This document shows positions 34,850 through 45,353 of a stretch of DNA of 64,000 nt, one piece after another. A program made the translations under genes and the position numbers. Under the pieces are notes generated by a model. That model searched no databases, was not told the origin of the DNA, and saw only the letters and a list, made by a program, of their open reading frames with translations. The first letter of the stretch is position 1; each line of letters starts with the position of its first letter. The DNA lies in contig JAAOOA010000048.1 in NCBI GenBank assembly GCA_012861695.1, forward strand, positions 3,279,018-3,343,017. Direction: 5' to 3'. The stretch is from Trematomus loennbergii. Lineage: Eukaryota; Chordata; Actinopteri; Perciformes; Nototheniidae.

Positions 34850-35334
34850 TAATGCCCTCTTTTGAATTCATGTAATGAACGTAGGTTTTCCTCAGGCATC
34901 CTGAAGTTCTCCACCCACTGAGTGTGTGAAAGATGGAACAATCACATTCCACCACTCGGTAGCTCGGTCGGTAACTTCTGAAATACACAAACAAAAGCAT
35001 ACATATTTTAATACGTAAAAGTGGTAGCTACAATTAATTAAATACTTGAAATACTTTGGTCGTATAGGGAGCGTGAGCCTAAACACATTGCTAATTAGCG
35101 AACGTTAGCTTACCAAGTAGCATTGTAGTTAGTAGTGATTCGAGTCGTCCTGTAGTCTCTGCGGCGTAGGAGGACTGCCCGAACTCTCGCGTCAGCTTCT
35201 TCTATACCTCGTCTTGCTATACGTCGCCTCTTTCGAAACAACTCTTGTCTATTTCTTGTGATAATAAACCACACAGCAAAAAACAAGCAAACGATCGCTT
35301 TCACATCTTCACATCCTCCATTGTTGTGTCGCAT
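34850..35334 (-). pseudogene. N-terminal fragment of a HARBI1/PIF-type transposase
   Basis: A minus-strand first exon from Met at 35334 (MRHNNGGCEDVK, a hydrophobic stretch, then Arg-rich RKRRRIARRG) reaches a donor near 35116. A second segment after TGTATTTCAG encodes DRATEWWNVIVPSFTHS and, after a one-base shift, WVENFRMPEENLRS. The pair EWW...VIV...F and ENFRM is the conserved pre-catalytic signature of PIF/Harbinger transposases. The DDE domain is missing, so the element cannot move on its own. Confidence 0.55.
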
Positions 35335-36118
35335 TGAAGATGACGTCACGGCAGTTTTAAGCAGCGTCGCTCCGCCTATACTGCGTTACTATAGATACTA
35401 CCCCTGTTCCTAAACTGTAATGGAAACGCGCCATAAAGTGAGCTGGTCCTAACGAGGCCAATCGCGGCCCAGCCATACCGAGCGGGGCCGAGCGAGGCCG
35501 TATAGTGGAAACGCCGATTCCGGCCTGAGGTCCAAAAAATGTATTTAAAAAAAAAAAAAGTAAAAAAAAAAAAAAAGTTTAAAAAAATAAATAAAAATCT
35601 CCCGTTCATTGCGTCCATTCGCGACCCACCTATCACATCTCTGCGCCCCACCAGTGGGGCGCGCCCCACACTTTGAGAAACACTGCATTAAAGCAACACG
35701 GATACACGCTAGGCTAACGCGTTAGCAACGGTTAGCCGCGGCTAATTTAGCATCGATAATTTCATTAAAATACATATTTAACATCCGTATTTTCTCATGC
35801 AACTCACCAAGGGTATCATATAAGAGGCAATGCTCTTGGGGAAAAGTAGAAAAGTCGGTCAATCTACGTGAAAAGTTGTCAAAATAACTACAATCAAAAT
35901 CTATAGTGCTAATGCTGCTGAGTCATCGTCCCAAAAGGATAAACAGCGCATCTCACTTCCTGGTAGACGACAGACACGGGGCGGGTCTAAACTTTGATTG
36001 GCTTAGCCTTGCTTTACAACCACTTTAGATGGACAGGGGATTTATCTAATCACACTCATTTAAATGTTTTCATGAAGAATTGTCTAAATCATGTTGTCCT
36101 AAATTGCATATTGTGTAT

Positions 36119-36360
36119 TGTAGTGACCACTATTTAACTAGGGTACATAATTCACGCATGGAACTACAGGTTGGGGGTATTGTTTCCGCCCGGACATAGA
36201 TGTTGACGGTACCTCCGGGGTACCTACTGTGTGTGTGTCCGTTTCACTTTCTCTTCTCCTCTCATCCTGAGACCCGACAGCATGTCGATTTCTGCTCCTC
36301 AATAAAGAGAGATTTGCACCTCCGATGCACCGCCTCCGTCTCCCTTCTCTCGGCACTACA
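36119..36360 (+). repeat. 5' LTR of the young element
   Basis: 242 bp, with AATAAA at 36301-36306. It differs from the 3' LTR at only two positions that I can see (AACTAGGG/AAATAGGG and ACATAGATG/ACATATATG), which indicates recent insertion. Confidence 0.9.
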
Positions 36361-36507
36361 TTGGTGACCCTGACATAAGTCTCGCGAAGGATCCGAGACT
36401 GACTCGAACACGGCAAAAAGCGCAGCTTTTCTCGAAATGCCGGAGATTCTTGGAGACGTCCGTGGCTGCCTCGTGCGCTCGGACTGAGGCTCGGTGCGCC
36501 CCACGGA

Positions 36508-36891
36508 ATGGCTGGGAACGTCGCTCACCATTCCCGCTTCGTCTCGGCGCTGGAGGGCAGAAAGCCTTCCTACTACGAGGAGACGATGCACGACCTGCTA
36601 GGTATGGAGGGACCCGACTTCTGCCTCGTGGAGCTGGTTCTTCGGGACATGCGGCTGCGTGTCCGGGCGGCGCTAGCTCACTCGGCTAGTGTTGAGCACC
36701 GCGCTTTGGCCGAAGATGCTGGCCGGTTCCTCCTGGCCGCCCCGCGATTTTCCCCCGAGGTGCTTGCCACTGCTCGCTGCAGCACCTTCCCTGGTGGGGG
36801 CACGCCGCCTAGCAGAGGCTCCGGGGCGATGACGACGACAGCGACTACCGGCCGTCGAGAGCGGCTAGCCTCGACTGTTAACGACAGCTAG
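36508..36891 (+). CDS. 127-codon ORF in the young LTR element, possibly gag-like
   Basis: The ORF starts MAGNVAHHSRFVSALEGRK about 145 bp after the primer-binding site, where gag would start. It continues YYEETMHDLLGMEGPDF and ends in a Thr/Ala-rich tail within a GCTAGC-rich repeat. The first ~80 residues look like a compact helical domain. No zinc knuckle or protease follows. It may be the N-terminal part of Gag kept for packaging, but I do not recognise it with certainty. Confidence 0.35.
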   Translation: MAGNVAHHSRFVSALEGRKPSYYEETMHDLLGMEGPDFCLVELVLRDMRLRVRAALAHSASVEHRALAEDAGRFLLAAPRFSPEVLATARCSTFPGGGTPPSRGSGAMTTTATTGRRERLASTVNDS

Positions 36892-37666
36892 CCACGACAG
36901 CTAGCCACGACAGCTAACTGCTAGCTGCTACCAACGGCTAGCGACGACTGCTAGCAACGGCTGACGATGACTAGCAGCTACCAGCGGCTATCGACATCCG
37001 ACTGTTTTTTTTTGTTTTGTTTTTTGTGGTGCCGGAGAGGAGGTTCGATCACGTCTGGTCGGCCTCGTGTGGATCCTCTCACAATTTCGCCCACCTGTTT
37101 TTGATCGTGGACAGGACGACCTTTTGAGTTTTTTTCTGGTGCCTGAGAGGAGGTTCGACCATGTCTGGTCGGCCTCGTGTGGACCCTCTCGCTGTTTCAC
37201 CACCTCGACGGCGGTTTCGGACGTCACACTCGCCTTCTTCGGCCCGTGTGTGGCGCGCTTCTGGACCCCGTCTCGCCTCTTCCCTCGCCTCGGCGGTTTC
37301 GAACGTCACCCGTGCCTTCATCGGCCCGCGGGTGGCGCGCTTCGGGACCCTGCCTGGCCTCTCCTCTAACCGCGGCTCACGGTTCCTCGACGGTGCCCCG
37401 TCTGGCCTCTCCTGTCCACGTCTCCCTCCTCCGGGGACACGGCTCCTTCCTCCCGAGGATTTGTGCCCGCCGACGCTGTGCCTTCGCCTGCGGCCGGGCA
37501 TCGCTCCTCCTGCTGGGGACCTCCGGGTGTTTCACGCCTGTCCCCACGACGCGACCCTCTCCTGCGGCCCCCTTCCGACGGCCCGTTCCATGGCCCGCCC
37601 TCCTCGGCCCCTGTGGTGCTCCCGGACGCGAGGATTGTGTCCATGGTTGAATTCTGGGGGGGCTTG

Positions 37667-37908
37667 TGTAGTGACCACTATTTAAATAGGGTACATAATT
37701 CACGCATGGAACTACAGGTTGGGGGTATTGTTTCCGCCCGGACATATATGTTGACGGTACCTCCGGGGTACCTACTGTGTGTGTGTCCGTTTCACTTTCT
37801 CTTCTCCTCTCATCCTGAGACCCGACAGCATGTCGATTTCTGCTCCTCAATAAAGAGAGATTTGCACCTCCGATGCACCGCCTCCGTCTCCCTTCTCTCG
37901 GCACTACA
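37667..37908 (+). repeat. 3' LTR of the young element
   Basis: 242 bp, with AATAAA at 37849-37854; see the 5' LTR. Confidence 0.9.
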
Positions 37909-38009
37909 GTATCTATATTGTTTCTATTTTAGTTTCAAATAATTTATATTGTTTGTGTATGTAGTGCTAAGCCTTAAAATAAAGTTGACATTTTAGTCAA
38001 TGTTATTTC

Positions 38010-38906
38010 TCAGTGTCTTAGTAAGGGCGTTACACACTCCCCTCTTAAAGGTGTGTACGTCCCGCAACACCTATCAGGTTGTCTGGTCACAGCCGAATGA
38101 GGATTTTCTACTTGAACTTCCTCATAAGCATGACCTTGTAGTGTGTCTATGAAGGCTACACTTAAGCCTTGGAAAAGGGACTGCACAATGGAGACTAGTG
38201 GATTTCCTAATTGGGGGTAGTGTAATCTATCTGGAATGGTTCTGGGTCTGTTGGAACGTCTGTGAAGAGCATCTTTATCTTCAGCAATTTCAGGCATAGT
38301 TGCTTTTGTCTTTGGCTTCTGAGAGTCGTCATTGCTGGCAGACATGTTGGAGAGCACTGGAATGGCATCCTCCACGACATTTTGAATATTCTCTGGTGGT
38401 TGTGTTCCTTCTGATGCAGTTCCAGACATTGTTCCGTCGTCAGGTACGTTTTCTCTTTCAGGTTCTTTTTCAGTTATGTCATTCACAATGGTGTTTTCTC
38501 CAACTTGACTGATGCCTCTTTTCAGTGAACAATCAGGTTTGATGACCTCAGATTCGGCTGATTGCTCTGTGCTCATCAGGACTCCAGGATGGGGGACAGC
38601 TACTGTTGCTTGAGGGTTTTGCTCAGCTGAGGACTCAATTGGAATAATCCCAATAGGACTGCCTAGTCCTTCATCTTCCATATGGATATTCTCTTTCAGC
38701 TCGATTTGGTATGAGTGCCAAGCACTTTCCACACACTTAGAGTTTACATTCCAGTTCACAGGAACTTCTTCATCTGACTGATTTTGATTCACGTTTTCAT
38801 CTGCATCTTGTGCAGCAGGATTCAAGCAAGTGTTCTGCCGGGTCCTTTCCGCGAGACTGGCTCCGGCGAGGTTACATTGTCTTCTGTTGCAGGGAGAAAT
38901 CCGCAA
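38010..38906 (-). pseudogene. gypsy Pol C-terminal tail
   Basis: A 298-codon minus-strand ORF following integrase. The N-terminal part overlaps the previous ORF in another frame. The middle is acidic, Asn/Gln/Glu-rich and apparently disordered. The C-terminus (RSNRPRTIPDRLHYPQLGNP then LFQGLSVAFIDTL) matches the conserved end of fish gypsy polyproteins. It ends next to the polypurine tract at 38035-38046. A frameshift from integrase means it would not be made as part of Pol. Confidence 0.65.
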
Positions 38907-39259
38907 GGCAATAAGAGATCTCTGTGCAACGTCCTCAGCGGTCCATCTTGTTTCTCGGGTCTCACTGTGTACACTGGAAGATCACCGGCCCACTTTGTCA
39001 CCACATGAATTGCAGGTTCCCACTTGTCAGCAAGTTTATGCTTCCCTCGAAGACGAACACTTCTTACCAGCACACGGTCACCAACTTCAAGTGTAGACTC
39101 TGTGATGCGTCGATCAAATCTGGCTTTGTTCCTTGCAGCATTTTTAGCAGCATTGCTGGATGCGAGTTGGTAACTCTCCTTCAGATGAGACTTCAAGTTC
39201 CGTACATAGTCTGAGTGAGATGTTTGGTTGCGTTCAAAGAGTGGGATACCAAATGCCAA
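38822..39259 (-). pseudogene. gypsy integrase C-terminal domain
   Basis: Contains a long helix (HSDYVRNLKSHLKESYQLA), then NKARFDRRITESTLEVGDRV and KLADKWEPAIHVVTKW, the SH3/GPY-F-like fold that follows the gypsy integrase catalytic core. No chromodomain is seen. The frame differs from the preceding core ORF (frameshift near 39240). Confidence 0.7.
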
Positions 39260-40986
39260 GTCAATAGGTAACCTGGTTGCCTCCCGAACATCAACTCGTA
39301 AGGGCTGAACCCAGTGACATCGTTCTTAGTGCAATTGTAGGCATGCACCAATGGGCGTACAAAGTCTCGCCAATGTGCTTTGTCTCTGTCTTGTAAGGTT
39401 CCCAACATGCTTAAAAGCGTCCGATTGAACCTTTCCACTGGGTTTCCTCTTGGATGGTATGGAGTTGTCCGAACTTTCTGAATCCCTGCCACTTCACAAA
39501 GCTCTTTAATTGTCTTTGATTCAAAGTCAGGTCCTTGGTCACTGTGTAAGCGCTCTGGGAAACCATAATGGATGATGAAGTTCTCCCAGAGGCATTTGGC
39601 CACGGTACAAGCTTTCTGGTTGGGTGTGGGCATAGCAACTGCATATTTTGTGAAATGGTCTGTGATCACCAGGACATTGGTTGTGTTGCTTCTGTCAGGT
39701 TCGATCGAGAGGAAGTCCATACAGACCAACTCCAACGGACGAGTTACTTTTATGTTGACCAGCTGCTCAGCCTTTTGAGGTGGGGTCTTTCTCCGAATGC
39801 AGCGGTCACACGTCTTCACTTTTGCTTCCACCTCAGCAGCCATTTTAGGCCAGTAAAACCGGGATCGCAGGAGATCTGTAGTTCGCTCTATTCCTAAGTG
39901 ACCCATGTCGTCATGCAGACTCTTCATGACAGATGTCCTGAGCTCTTTGGGTAAGACCAGTTGGAATGTGGTGTGTTGTTCTTCTTTCCTCCTTCGATAG
40001 AGGATTCCCTCTTTTATCTCCAATCGAGGCAATTCTCTCAACAGCAACGGAAGTTCAGGGAGCTCTTGTCGTGCAGTAGGTGGGGGTGTTAGCCCAGTCT
40101 CTAATTGGAATATGACTTCTCGGATACTGGGGTCAGCTCTCTGCTTTTCTTCTATCTCTTCCCTGGACAAATGCTGGATAGTTAGAGTTCCCTCTGCCTG
40201 TTCTTCTTGCTCAAAGATAGAAGGAATGACGTCTGCATACATAGCAAGGGATTCGACGAGTGTGATGCAAGGGTCAAGTGATTGGTTTTCTGGATCTTGG
40301 CGAAGTAGATGACATTCACAGATTGCTTGGACTACTTCTGGGTCCACTTCAGTGACATTTTCACTATCAGGAGAATGACGTAAGGTGAACTGATGGATTC
40401 GTTCAAGCTCCTTTTGAGATTCAAGATCATTAATCAGGTCTCCATGAGGACGTCTTGACAGACCATCAGCATCCAGATTTTGTTTCCCTGCACGGTACTG
40501 AAGTGTGAATGAGAATGTGGACAGGGCAGACAGCCATCGATAACTGGTAGCATCCAGTTTCGCTGAAGTGAGTATGTAGGTTAGTGGATTGCTGTCAGTG
40601 ACGACGGTGAACTGATTTCCATACAGAAAGTCGCTGAATTTTTCTGTCACGCTCCACTTAAGGGCTAAAAACTCCAGCTTATGGGCAGGATAGCGAGCTT
40701 CGCTGTGAGATAGTCCTCTGCTGGCGAATGCAATTGGTCGCATCTGTCCATTCTGTTCCTGGTAAAGTGCAGCTCCCAAGCCAGTGGTGCTGGCGTCGGT
40801 GTGCAAGGTGTAAGGCAATGCGGGGTTTGCGAAACCCAATACTGGGGCAGTGGTAAGCTTGTCAATGACTGTCTCAAAAGCATACTTGCATGAAGGAGTC
40901 CAACGACCGTTGAAAGGTTCTTTCGGGTTGCTAAACCACGCTCTTCTCTTTTGGGCTCTTGGTCTTTCGCAGAGGTGGGTAGCCAA
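39193..40986 (-). pseudogene. gypsy RNase H and integrase core
   Basis: A 597-codon minus-strand ORF. RNase H region: YTLHTDASTTGLGAALYQ, then VVTDSNPLTYILT and DADGLSRRP. Integrase: zinc-binding HDDMGHLG...CDRCIRR, then catalytic ELVCMDFLS, HSDQGPDF and GNPVERFNRT as the D-D-E triad. This is the longest intact stretch of the element, but it is out of frame with reverse transcriptase upstream (near 40960) and the integrase tail downstream. Confidence 0.85.
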
Positions 40987-42249
40987 CTGTTAAATCTGTT
41001 AATGGTTTGACTATCTTGGAATAACCTTCGATAAATCGCCGATAGTATCCTGAAAACCCCAAGAATGACCTCAGTTCTTTCATGTTCTTCGGGCTTGGCC
41101 AGGTCTTTAAGGCGTTGATCTTTTCAGGATCTGTTTTGACACCGTCCTCACCGATGACTGAAAGAACTTGCACTTTTCCACTGATAGCTTTAAGCCATAC
41201 TCTTTGAGACGGTTGAGGACTCGCAGTAATCTTGTCTCGTGTTCCTCTAGAGTCTCAGAAAATATAATGATGTCATCTAGAAAGACAATAGCCTCCTTGA
41301 GGTTCATGTCGCCCATACATTTCTCCATTAATCTCTGGAAAGTACTTGGTGCGTTGGTGATTCCTTGGGGCATTCGCTGGAATTCCCAGAATCCCAACGG
41401 ACACACAAAAGCAGTCTTTGCCTTGTCTCTTTCATCCATTTCGATTTGGTAATATCCCGACTTGAGATCCAACACAGAGAACCATTTAGATCCATGCAGT
41501 GCTTTGAAGGTCTCCTCCAAGTTTGGCAAGGCATAGGCATCCTTTACTGTCTGTAGGTTTAATCGGCGGTAATCGATGCAGAGCCGCACGTCACCATTCT
41601 TTTTCCGGACTACTACAATAGGAGAGGAAAAAGAAGACTCAGACTCTCGAATGATTCCTGCGTCCAGCAGCTCTTGGAGGTGTCTGCGGACAGCTTGTAT
41701 GTCATTGGGATGAATGGGACGAGCTCTTTGCTTGACAGGGGTCTCATCATGAAGGTTGATGTGGTGTTTCACTTTGTCTGTCCTTCCCAAGTCCAAGTCA
41801 TGCTGTGAAAACACATCTGGCATAGCTTGTAACTTCTGCTCTACTCTCTCCCTCCATTCTGCAGGAATTGGGGAGTCTGCGAAGTTGAATGTCTTTGGAG
41901 AAGCTTTGGATGGGTCAAGCTGATGAGCTGTAGGATCTCCAGTCTTTGTTTTTCCTATTTCAGGGAGCACTTGCTGTATGCCGTTGAGCTCAGCCAAGAC
42001 ACTTCTTGGTGGCAGCTGAATGTCATGCTGTCTCTCATTGGTTAGCACTACTGGTACTCTATAAGGCGCCCTGGTTGGCAGGGTGAGTAAACCACAAGTA
42101 ACCATTATGCCACCTGGAAGGAAGCTTGAGGACGGAGGCTCCATTAAGGCCCACTTCTCTGAGTGCGCACTGCGGATATTTACCACTCCTTCCAGTACAA
42201 CTCTTTGTCCTGCGGGGATGACTTCTGGCGATTTCCCTTCCAGTCTCAC
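40931..42249 (-). pseudogene. gypsy reverse transcriptase
   Basis: Minus strand. Landmarks in order are VVVRKKNGDVRLCIDYRRLN, LDLKSGYYQIEMDERD, MPQGITNAPSTFQRLM and the catalytic [13 protein letters not shown] (FLDD, 41269-41283). A frameshift near 41150 separates this from the connection segment [20 protein letters not shown] in another frame. The family is Ty3/gypsy by its YRRLN/FLDD signatures and by the RT-RH-IN order. Confidence 0.85.
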
Positions 42250-42288
42250 TGATCCCAGGTTGCCGTCTTGTACTTGCTTCTGTCTTAG

Positions 42289-42800
42289 TTAAAGTGTTTT
42301 CAGCACCGCTCGATAGCCATAAGGAGATGGTTGGTGGTGAGCAGAGTTTGTCTCAATGTATTGTTCGTACATTACGTCCAATGTGTTGGTGCCAATCAAC
42401 ACTGGTGATGAGGTCATAGCACGCCAATCTGGAACCACAAGGGCTAAGGTAGGTACTTCAATGTCTGAACCAAGGAAGCTCTTTGGAAAGGTTATACTGA
42501 GCTCTATGTAACCTTTATATGGGACTGTCTGGCCATTAGCGCCTTCAATTTCCAGTAGGTCGTCTAAGGGGTGAATAGTCTTTGAGGCCAACTTCTTTCA
42601 TAGAAGGACTGGGTGACGGTAGTGACCTGTGATCCTGTGTCCAACAAAGAGCTGCACTCCTCTCCTGCAATAAGAACTTGAGCAGTACATCTGGTTCCCA
42701 CTAACCTTTTTGGTAGGTAACCCCAGTTATAAGTAGAGGATTGCCTCAGGCTAGCTCTTTGCTTGCCCTGGGGACGTTGTCGATGTCCTCCAGCTCCCAT
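42289..42800 (-). pseudogene. gypsy aspartic protease region
   Basis: SSLLDTGSQVTTV (DTG active site, about 42630-42642) lies in one frame. The second half (PVLIGTNTLDVMYEQYI) is in another frame and stops at 42289 before the reverse transcriptase, so at least one frameshift and one stop break the polyprotein. Confidence 0.75.
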
Positions 42801-42819
42801 CAGTCCGTGACCGAAGCTG

Positions 42820-43194
42820 ATTCTAGTTTAACTGGATGTTGGAAGAGCTGCTTGGTTTCCCATAGACTTGTCTTTCCTGCAACTGATTCTTCTTGGCGGA
42901 AACTAATGCTTGATTAGGCGCCTCACTGCAATTTGGTGCAATGTGCCCATCCTCACCACAGCGGAAGCAATACCAGGGACGTGGCCTTCCGTGCTGTATT
43001 CTGGCTGTAGCGGTCGAAGAGTTATTTGCCCTCTGATGTGCATTTGCTCCAACAACAGTAGGGAAAGGAGGGGTCTGTGCTTGTAGGGCTGATATCTGAC
43101 TCTGTAGCTCTGCTACGTGTTTCTTTAAATCTTGGACAAGAGAATCAAGCTGGGAGGGACTACTCTGGGATCTGGGGTTGTGGCGGTTCTGTGG
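42820..43194 (-). pseudogene. gypsy Gag nucleocapsid with CCHC zinc knuckle
   Basis: The minus-strand frame contains CFRCGEDGHIAPNC (42928-42969), a C-x2-C-x4-H-x4-C RNA-binding knuckle. A heptad-like segment (QLDSLVQDLKKHVAELQSQI) lies before it. This is the part of Gag beyond the TTAA-type transposon insertion. Confidence 0.8.
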
Positions 43195-43452
43195 TTTAAA
43201 GCTCCCATGTCATGCTTTTCCGGTTATTACCCGTCCCCTTGTGTGTTATGAAGGTTTTTATGCATGTAAACGGTGTGCAGAGTCAAAACCCTGAAAGTAC
43301 ACCCTGTAGCGAGTAAAACTCTAACACAGAAAATACCTCCCCAAAACGCCTCGTTGGAGATACGTCACTGCCATTTGATTCTTCCATTTAGTTCCGGGTA
43401 CCGCCTGATGTCATGCGGTACCCGGAACGAAATGGACCAATCCCGAAGAGCT

Positions 43453-44544
43453 ATGGCCACACCAGCAGCGGCGTGTTCCTCCAGAGGTTCGAAGAACCGG
43501 CATTTCACAGACGAAAGCTTCCAAAACATTGCCCAGTTTGAGGCCGGATATGCACAGCTTGTTTGGACCGTTTGGAGCAGGGGAAGATCCAGGTACACAA
43601 CCTGTAAGTTTGCATTGTTATTTGTATATTTATCAAACAAGACTGTTTAAATGTGTAAACTGTGTTGGACTGCTAAGCCATTGACACAGTGCTAACTGTG
43701 CTAACTAAGTTGCTAGAGTTTCCATATATCAACTCTAATATCAGCAGATGGCCTTGCATACATGTATCTCATAGCAGGAGAATGTCTGCATTCACACACA
43801 AAATACCTATTGACAGTATACTCCGGGTGATTTGCCGTGCGGGCAGTCGCGAAACGTAATTACATTATAGCTGGCGTAGCGTGTATGCAACCGATCTAAC
43901 ACACGGAGCTAGAGCTAGAGCTAGGTTTGATCGGAAAAACATTTTTGTGATGCTACGTTGCTAGCGTTTAAATATATCAACTACAATGTCAGCAGATGGC
44001 CTTACATGTTTGTCATGGCAGGAGAATGTCTGTAGTCACACACATGGAATACTCATACAGTATACTCCGGGTGATTTACCGTACATTGTGACAGTACATA
44101 TACTGCATGTATAGCTCGAGGCTAGCTGTATGCTAGCGCAAAACAATGTATTCATGACCGTTACAATGTATGACCGAACGTAGCAGACTACCCGTATAAC
44201 ATTGCAATTATAAACACGTTATTGCTAGCCTAATATGAACCACTAGCTTTTGTTCATAATAGTTTTATTACTCTACATTATAGTTGCCGTTCCTCCGAGC
44301 TAACGTTAGCTACCAAGGTAAACAAAGCTAGGTTAGCATATTAGCTGGCAAGCTGTTCATTAGATTGATTAGATAGATCCACACTCCTACCACAACTACT
44401 ACTAACGAATCTAAAACAACTAAGTTTCTCTAATATTTTGTGATTTGCATTTGATTTCGTCCAGCCAGATCCTGCCGGACAATACATGACGGGGACCGGA
44501 CTACCACACTGAGGCCTCGTCCTAAAAAGCCCCGGCTGCTATAG
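43453..44544 (+). CDS. spliced 76-residue ORF in the TTAA element
   Basis: Exon 1 (43453-43603) starts MATPAAACSSRGSKNRHFTD, continues with an aromatic helix-like segment (ESFQNIAQFEAGYAQLVWTV) and ends at the donor ACAACCT|GTAAGT. The acceptor TTTCGTCCAG at 44464 joins in frame to exon 2 (44465-44544), which ends in a basic nuclear-localisation-like tail, LRPRPKKPRLL, and a stop. AATAAA follows at 44625. The good start context, matching phases and poly(A) signal suggest a real transcription unit. I do not recognise the protein; it could be a transposon accessory protein or chance. Confidence 0.35.
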
Positions 44545-44644
44545 GCAAGATGCCGACAACGGGGAGTGATTGACGATATACCGTGTATATATGTATATTT
44601 ACGTTCATTTTGTACATTTCTAAAAATAAAGTTTAATGGAAATA

Positions 44645-45085
44645 CTATATATAGCAAACCATGATTTGATTTCTCATCAAACAGTAGTAGTTTATAACGG
44701 GTAAAAATAACTTACTCTTTGTTATGACCGGCTCGTAGGCCACAACGGAAAGACAAGGAGACATACACGAGTTTACAAAACCACGGCACATTTGTTGTGG
44801 TAAATGCAGAGATAGGTGGTCAGGGAAGAGGATTGCTGTGCTGCTTGGAGGGAGAGAGAGGCTGCCGTGTGACTCCCGGCAGCTGGCTAGCACCTCGGCT
44901 CCGGCCAGGTGTCCGTGATCGCGCTGATTAGCCTCTTCAGCTCCACCCCATCGTAAGACAAAGGCCCTGGGGCCGTCACACTCTTCTATAACAACAGTTA
45001 AAAATATATATATGTATATAAAATATACGGCTGTACCGACGCCATGATAAGACTGATGTTCGGCTGAGAGCAGCCGTTTAGACAT
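44645..45085 (-). CDS. 146-codon convergent ORF in the TTAA element
   Basis: A minus-strand ORF from MSKRLLSAEHQSYHGVGTA to a stop at 44645, about 100 bp from the stop of the plus-strand ORF. A ~42-nt AT-rich GT...AG segment near its start (about 45000-45030) could be an intron. The middle (ECDGPRAFVLRWGGAEEANQ) is compositionally ordinary protein; the end is hydrophobic. The function is unknown and it could be fortuitous. Confidence 0.25.
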   Translation of the reverse strand: MSKRLLSAEHQSYHGVGTAVYFIYIYIFLTVVIEECDGPRAFVLRWGGAEEANQRDHGHLAGAEVLASCRESHGSLSLPPSSTAILFPDHLSLHLPQQMCRGFVNSCMSPCLSVVAYEPVITKSKLFLPVINYYCLMRNQIMVCYI

Positions 45086-45353
45086 GGGCGCAGCCTCTCT
45101 GGTGGTTGACTAATCAGAACAGAGTGGCCGAGCTGACCAATCGGAGCACACTAGGCTCACAGGGAGGGGGGGGCAAGAGCTCCAACGAGTCGTTTAGTGG
45201 AGAAAGTGAATACTGCTGAATACACATGCTTGACAGAGATGCTGTATGCGAAACCAATGTGAGTTTGGAAAATTGCACAGTATAAATCTATTTTAGTATA
45301 CCTCAACAATGTAATTATGATCAGTGGAAATGGCCATGACATGGGCCCTTTAA

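Larger units (their letters stand above)
32951..35432. mobile_element. PIF/Harbinger-ISL2EU-like transposon derivative
   Basis: The ends GGCGCGTTTCCACTACAG and CTGTAATGGAAACGCGCC are inverted repeats (17 of 18). AT lies on both sides (32949-32950, 35433-35434). CRE palindromes TGACGTCA occur near the left end (33122-33129) and right end (35341-35348), with an inverted CCAAT at about 33145. Two convergent gene remnants start near the ends, as in PIF/Harbinger elements that carry a transposase and a Myb-like protein. Confidence 0.6.
31860..35685. mobile_element. 3.8-kb hAT element with target duplication CATTAAAG
   Basis: CAGTGGTTCTCAAACTTTTT at the left and CACTTTGAGAAACACTG-type sequence at the right are Charlie-like hAT ends. 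CATTAAAG lies at 31852-31859 and 35686-35693. It contains a second hAT-like end (CAGGGTCTCCAACC, about 31989), a GC-rich minisatellite (about 32740-32935) and a PIF/Harbinger-like element (32951-35432). No hAT transposase is visible. Confidence 0.85.
36119..37908 (+). mobile_element. young non-autonomous LTR retrotransposon (1790 bp)
   Basis: Two 242-bp LTRs flank a GC-rich interior. Each LTR begins TGTAGTG and ends CACTACA. GTAT lies on both sides (36115-36118, 37909-37912), a 4-bp target duplication. A primer-binding site TGGTGACCCTGACATAAG (36362) resembles the 3' end of tRNA-Trp with a few mismatches; a polypurine tract CTGGGGGGG (about 37654) precedes the 3' LTR. The interior lacks reverse transcriptase and integrase, so it must be moved in trans. 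Confidence 0.85.
28738..38034 (-). mobile_element. 3' LTR of a Ty3/gypsy element, swollen by nested insertions
   Basis: The ends are TGTAAC (28738) and GTTACA (38034), a perfect 6-bp inverted repeat; the second adjoins a polypurine tract. On the minus strand the LTR starts TGTAACGCCCTTACTAAGAC, a typical fish gypsy LTR start. Segments of the LTR proper are about 28738-29740, 30281-30354, 30827-31859, 35686-36118 and 37909-38034. Everything from 28738 to 31768 recurs at 46827-53862 (the 5' LTR), including the insertions within it. Confidence 0.65.
43200..45349. mobile_element. TTAA-type DNA transposon (Kolobok/piggyBac-like) splitting gag
   Basis: The ends AGCTCCCATGTCATG and CATGACATGGGCCCT form 15-bp inverted repeats with two mismatches. 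TTAA (within TTTAA) lies on both sides (43196-43199, 45350-45353). The gag frame reads up to each edge, so the insertion went into an existing gypsy copy. Inside are two convergent ORFs and large GCTAGC-rich intronic sequence. It encodes no recognisable transposase. Confidence 0.75.

Noticed and set aside
37161..37685. 174- and 157-codon overlapping ORFs in the young LTR element
   Set aside because: GC-rich repetitive DNA open in several frames on both strands; Arg/Pro/Ser composition follows base content, and no retroviral domain is seen.
38300..38512. plus-strand ORFs antisense to the gypsy polyprotein (38300-41560)
   Set aside because: They are shadows of the minus-strand Pol frames; no independent motif.
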